The position numbers were made by a program, and so were the translations under genes. DNA of 7,705 bases, from contig JAGTWP010000063.1 in NCBI GenBank assembly GCA_018260755.1, positions 1-7,705 on the forward strand, read 5' to 3'. The DNA comes from Candidatus Altarchaeum sp. Lineage in GTDB: Archaea; Altiarchaeota; Altiarchaeia; Altiarchaeales; Altiarchaeaceae. The notes beneath the pieces were generated by a model. That model had not been told where the DNA came from. It was given only the letters and a program-made list of their open reading frames with translations, and did not search any database. The number at the start of each line of letters is the position of its first letter. Within the stretch, counting starts at the first letter, position 1. Positions 5,228 to 7,705 of this stretch are shown here, piece by piece.

Positions 5228-5353
5228 TTAATAAACGGTTGATTGTAACATGAACTTAAAAGTAATTATCCAAATGGTATAAAAAATATCGTGCTCCTGC
5301 TGGGAAATTTCAAAAATTTTCAGCATCTTCACGGATTTTAAAATACATGCCAT
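5228..5353 (-). CDS. possible 41-aa minus-strand ORF, unrecognised
   Basis: Read on the minus strand from ATG at 5353-5351, this frame gives 41 residues. It includes SVKMLKIFEISQQEHDIFYT and ends FMLQSTVY before TAA (5230-5228). The composition is more protein-like than expected for random A/T-rich sequence, and TTTTATAT on the minus strand (5380-5373) lies about 23 nt upstream as a TATA candidate. I do not recognise a family. The ORF contains the 5290-5333 hairpin, so the conserved element, if any, may be the repeat and not a protein. It is divergent from ugd and shares its upstream region. Confidence 0.22.
   Translation of the reverse strand: MACILKSVKMLKIFEISQQEHDIFYTIWIITFKFMLQSTVY
5290..5333. 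repeat. long hairpin with a symmetric internal loop, upstream of ugd
   Basis: The inner stem is TGCTGG, one bulged G, AAATTT, loop CAA, then AAATTT and TCAGCA (5298-5325), closed with one G-T pair. An outer stem CGTG (5290-5293) with CACG (5330-5333) is separated from it by a 4-by-4 internal loop, CTCC opposite TCTT. The structure lies upstream of the likely ugd TATA box, so it is probably not in the ugd mRNA. It could be an end structure of a small mobile element, a terminator or a short structured RNA. Confidence 0.6.
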
Positions 5354-5354
5354 T

Positions 5355-5362
5355 TTTTAAAA
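5355..5362 (+). promoter_or_regulatory. candidate TATA box for the ugd-uxs pair
   Basis: TTTTAAAA is centred about 28 nt upstream of the ugd ATG at 5387, and no Shine-Dalgarno sequence precedes that ATG. Since uxs overlaps ugd, this promoter would drive both. The spacing agrees with the other genes, but the A/T-rich context limits confidence. Confidence 0.4.
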
Positions 5363-5386
5363 TTAACAAAAGATATAAAATTTAAG

Positions 5387-6692
5387 ATGAAAATTTCAAT
5401 TATCGGAACTGGCTATGTTGGACTAGTAACAGGGGTTTGTCTGGCAGACATTGGAAATGATGTTGTTTGCGTTGATATAATTAAAGAAAAGGTCGACGCA
5501 ATAAACAAAGGTACGGCAATAATCTATGAGGATAATTTAGAACAAAATTTAAGGAAAAATTTAAAGGAAAATAGAATAAGAGCAACAACTGATATGGAAG
5601 ATGCTGTAATGCATTCGGATGTTATTTTTATTTCTGTCGGAACACCAAGCAGAGAGAACAAGGCAATTGACTTGGGATTTATTGAAAATACTTCCTGCGA
5701 AATAGGAAAAGCCTTGAAGAATGAAACTAATTACAAAGTTATTGCAGTAAAAAGCACAGTAGTTCCCGGAACAACGGAAAATGTTGTAATTCCATTACTT
5801 GAAGAATTCTCAGGTAAAAAAGCAGGTAGGGATTTTGGAGTTTGTATGATTCCGGAATTTCTGAGAGAAGGACGGGCAATTTATGATTTCATGAATCCTG
5901 ACAGAATAATTATCGGCGAATACGACAAAAAATCTGGCGATAAAATTCTTGAGTTATTTAAAAATTTTTCCTGTCCGGTTTTAAGAACAAATTTAAGAAC
6001 TGCTGAAATGATTAAATATGCGAGTAATGCTTTTCTTGCGACAAAAATATCTTTTATTAATGAAATTGCAAATATCTGTGAGATAAAAGAAATTGATGCA
6101 AATAAAGTTGCCGAAGGAATCGGATTAGATAAAAGAATTAATCCTCACTTTTTACACGCCGGAATCGGATTCGGAGGAAGCTGTTTTCCAAAGGATGTTT
6201 CTGCTTTAATAGCAAGCGTCGATGAAAATGGTTATGAACCGAAATTGCTAAAAGAAGTTATGAGTTTAAATGAAAGACAGAAATTATGGCCAGTCAAAAA
6301 ATTAAAGGAAATTTTTGGCGATTTGAAAAATAAAAAGATTGCAATTCTCGGACTGGCGTTTAAAAGAGATAGCGACGATATGAGAGAAGCACCTTCAATT
6401 TCAATAATAAATTTTCTGCTTAAAGAAAAATGCATGATTCAGACATATGATTCAAAGGCGACTGAAAATGCAAAAAAGATTTTTGGAAACAGGATTGATT
6501 ATTGCAAAAATATTGATGAATGTCTAAAGGGTGCTGATGTCTGTATTATTGCCGCTGACTGGGATGAATTTAAAGAAATTTATGATAAATTTGAATTAAT
6601 GAAAGGCAAAATTGTTATCGACGGAAAGAGGATATTAAATCCGGAAAAATGCAAAGAAATAAATGTAAAATATTATGGGGTTGGATATAAAA

Positions 6693-6700
<8 letters not shown>
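5387..6700 (+). CDS. ugd: UDP-glucose 6-dehydrogenase, 437 aa
   Basis: This cytoplasmic NAD-dependent enzyme oxidises UDP-glucose twice to give UDP-glucuronate. Residues 1-30 hold the dinucleotide-binding loop GTGYVG (7-12) with D30 after the second strand. STVVPGTT (123-130) and PEFLREG (156-162, with catalytic-region Glu157 and Glu161) follow. K210 and N214 in MIKYASNAF are the conserved catalytic pair, and C266 in GFGGSCFPKD is the nucleophile. The C-terminal UDP-binding domain shows LGLAFK (321-326) and DDMREAPS (330-337). All key residues of the UDP-glucose/GDP-mannose dehydrogenase family are present, and the length is typical. Its substrate comes from GalU upstream and its product feeds the overlapping decarboxylase, which favours UDP-glucose over other nucleotide sugars. 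The stop overlaps the next ATG by 8 nt (ATGAATGA). Confidence 0.94.
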
Positions 6701-7634
<934 letters not shown>

Positions 7635-7655
7635 TTTCTAAATTTTAAATAATTT

Positions 7656-7705
7656 AGGACTTACGCAAGACAGACACGAACCCTTGGGTTTTTAAGTTCG
7701 TTTAT
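7656..7705. mobile_element. possible left end of a mobile element (terminal-repeat-like motif)
   Basis: AGGACTTACGCA (7656-7667) resembles terminal inverted repeats that I associate with some insertion sequences; the family cannot be named from this fragment. It is followed by a small inverted repeat, ACGAAC (7676-7681) with GTTCGT (7696-7701), and a near-palindrome AACCCTTGGGTT (7679-7690). The core CTTACGCAA also occurs at 9-17. The window ends before any transposase could be seen. Confidence 0.3.

Larger units (their letters stand above)
4842..5386. other. 545-bp region between the ORF6N gene and ugd, only tiny ORFs and structured repeats
   Basis: There is no gene of normal length. The 11-mer GAAACAAAAAT occurs at 4840-4850 and 4888-4898, each followed by an AAAATGGTT-like string. 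A 6-T run at 4950-4955 after CGCCC may end ORF6N transcription. A 9-bp inverted repeat stands at 4972-4998, directly before a 37-codon ORF. A hairpin with an interrupted stem lies at 5290-5333, within a 41-codon ORF on the minus strand. The promoter of ugd lies in the last 35 bp. The mixture looks like debris of former accessory genes or a small mobile repeat. Confidence 0.5.

Noticed and set aside
5290-5333. Kink-turn motif on the minus strand in the internal loop (AAGA opposite GGAG)
   Set aside because: The tandem G-A pairs do not fall directly against the stem as a standard kink-turn requires.
6675-6692. ATG 6675 as the uxs start
   Set aside because: It adds six residues not expected before the Rossmann strand and makes a 26-nt overlap; ATG 6693 fits the family start.

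Overview
This AT-rich window most likely comes from an archaeon. Most gene starts lack a Shine-Dalgarno sequence. An A/T-rich TATA-like box lies about 23-27 nt upstream of the ATG of most first genes, which is the layout of leaderless archaeal promoters. The protein families (HEPN/MNT pairs, archaeal-type UDP-sugar enzymes, a sequon-rich single-pass surface protein) fit this. I cannot name the lineage. All confident genes are on the + strand.

Layout. (1) 210-1672 is a compact, overlapping run of four genes. It starts with a 65-aa partner protein and an AbiEii-like nucleotidyltransferase, followed by a HEPN gene and an MNT minimal nucleotidyltransferase. The HEPN gene is broken by three frameshifts, while the MNT gene is intact. 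(2) 1736-2551 encodes a membrane-anchored, probably N-glycosylated extracellular protein. It is followed at 2562-2729 by a startless remnant of a second copy of its C-terminal domain. (3) 2739-3596 is galU. (4) 3597-5386 is an accessory stretch. It holds a decayed ORF6N-family gene, its intact paralogue (an ORF6N DNA-binding domain joined to a PLD-like domain), and about 545 bp with only tiny ORFs, hairpins and possible gene debris. (5) 5387-7631 is an overlapping pair, UDP-glucose dehydrogenase and UDP-glucuronate decarboxylase. (6) The last 50 bp carry a motif resembling a transposon end.

GalU, the dehydrogenase and the decarboxylase form a complete route: glucose-1-phosphate to UDP-glucose, then UDP-glucuronate, then UDP-xylose. 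These are donors for surface polysaccharide or glycoprotein glycans. The route is interrupted by the accessory ORF6N region, and the neighbouring surface protein is a plausible glycan acceptor.

The most unusual signal is a perfect 13+1+13 palindrome inside the intact ORF6N gene. The decayed paralogue has a palindrome of the same geometry at the homologous place. The inner six positions of each arm are identical between copies. All seven outer positions differ, yet pairing is kept, apart from one G-T. This covariation suggests selection on the DNA or RNA itself, beyond the protein sequence. The window also shows repeated decay of accessory genes next to intact metabolic genes.
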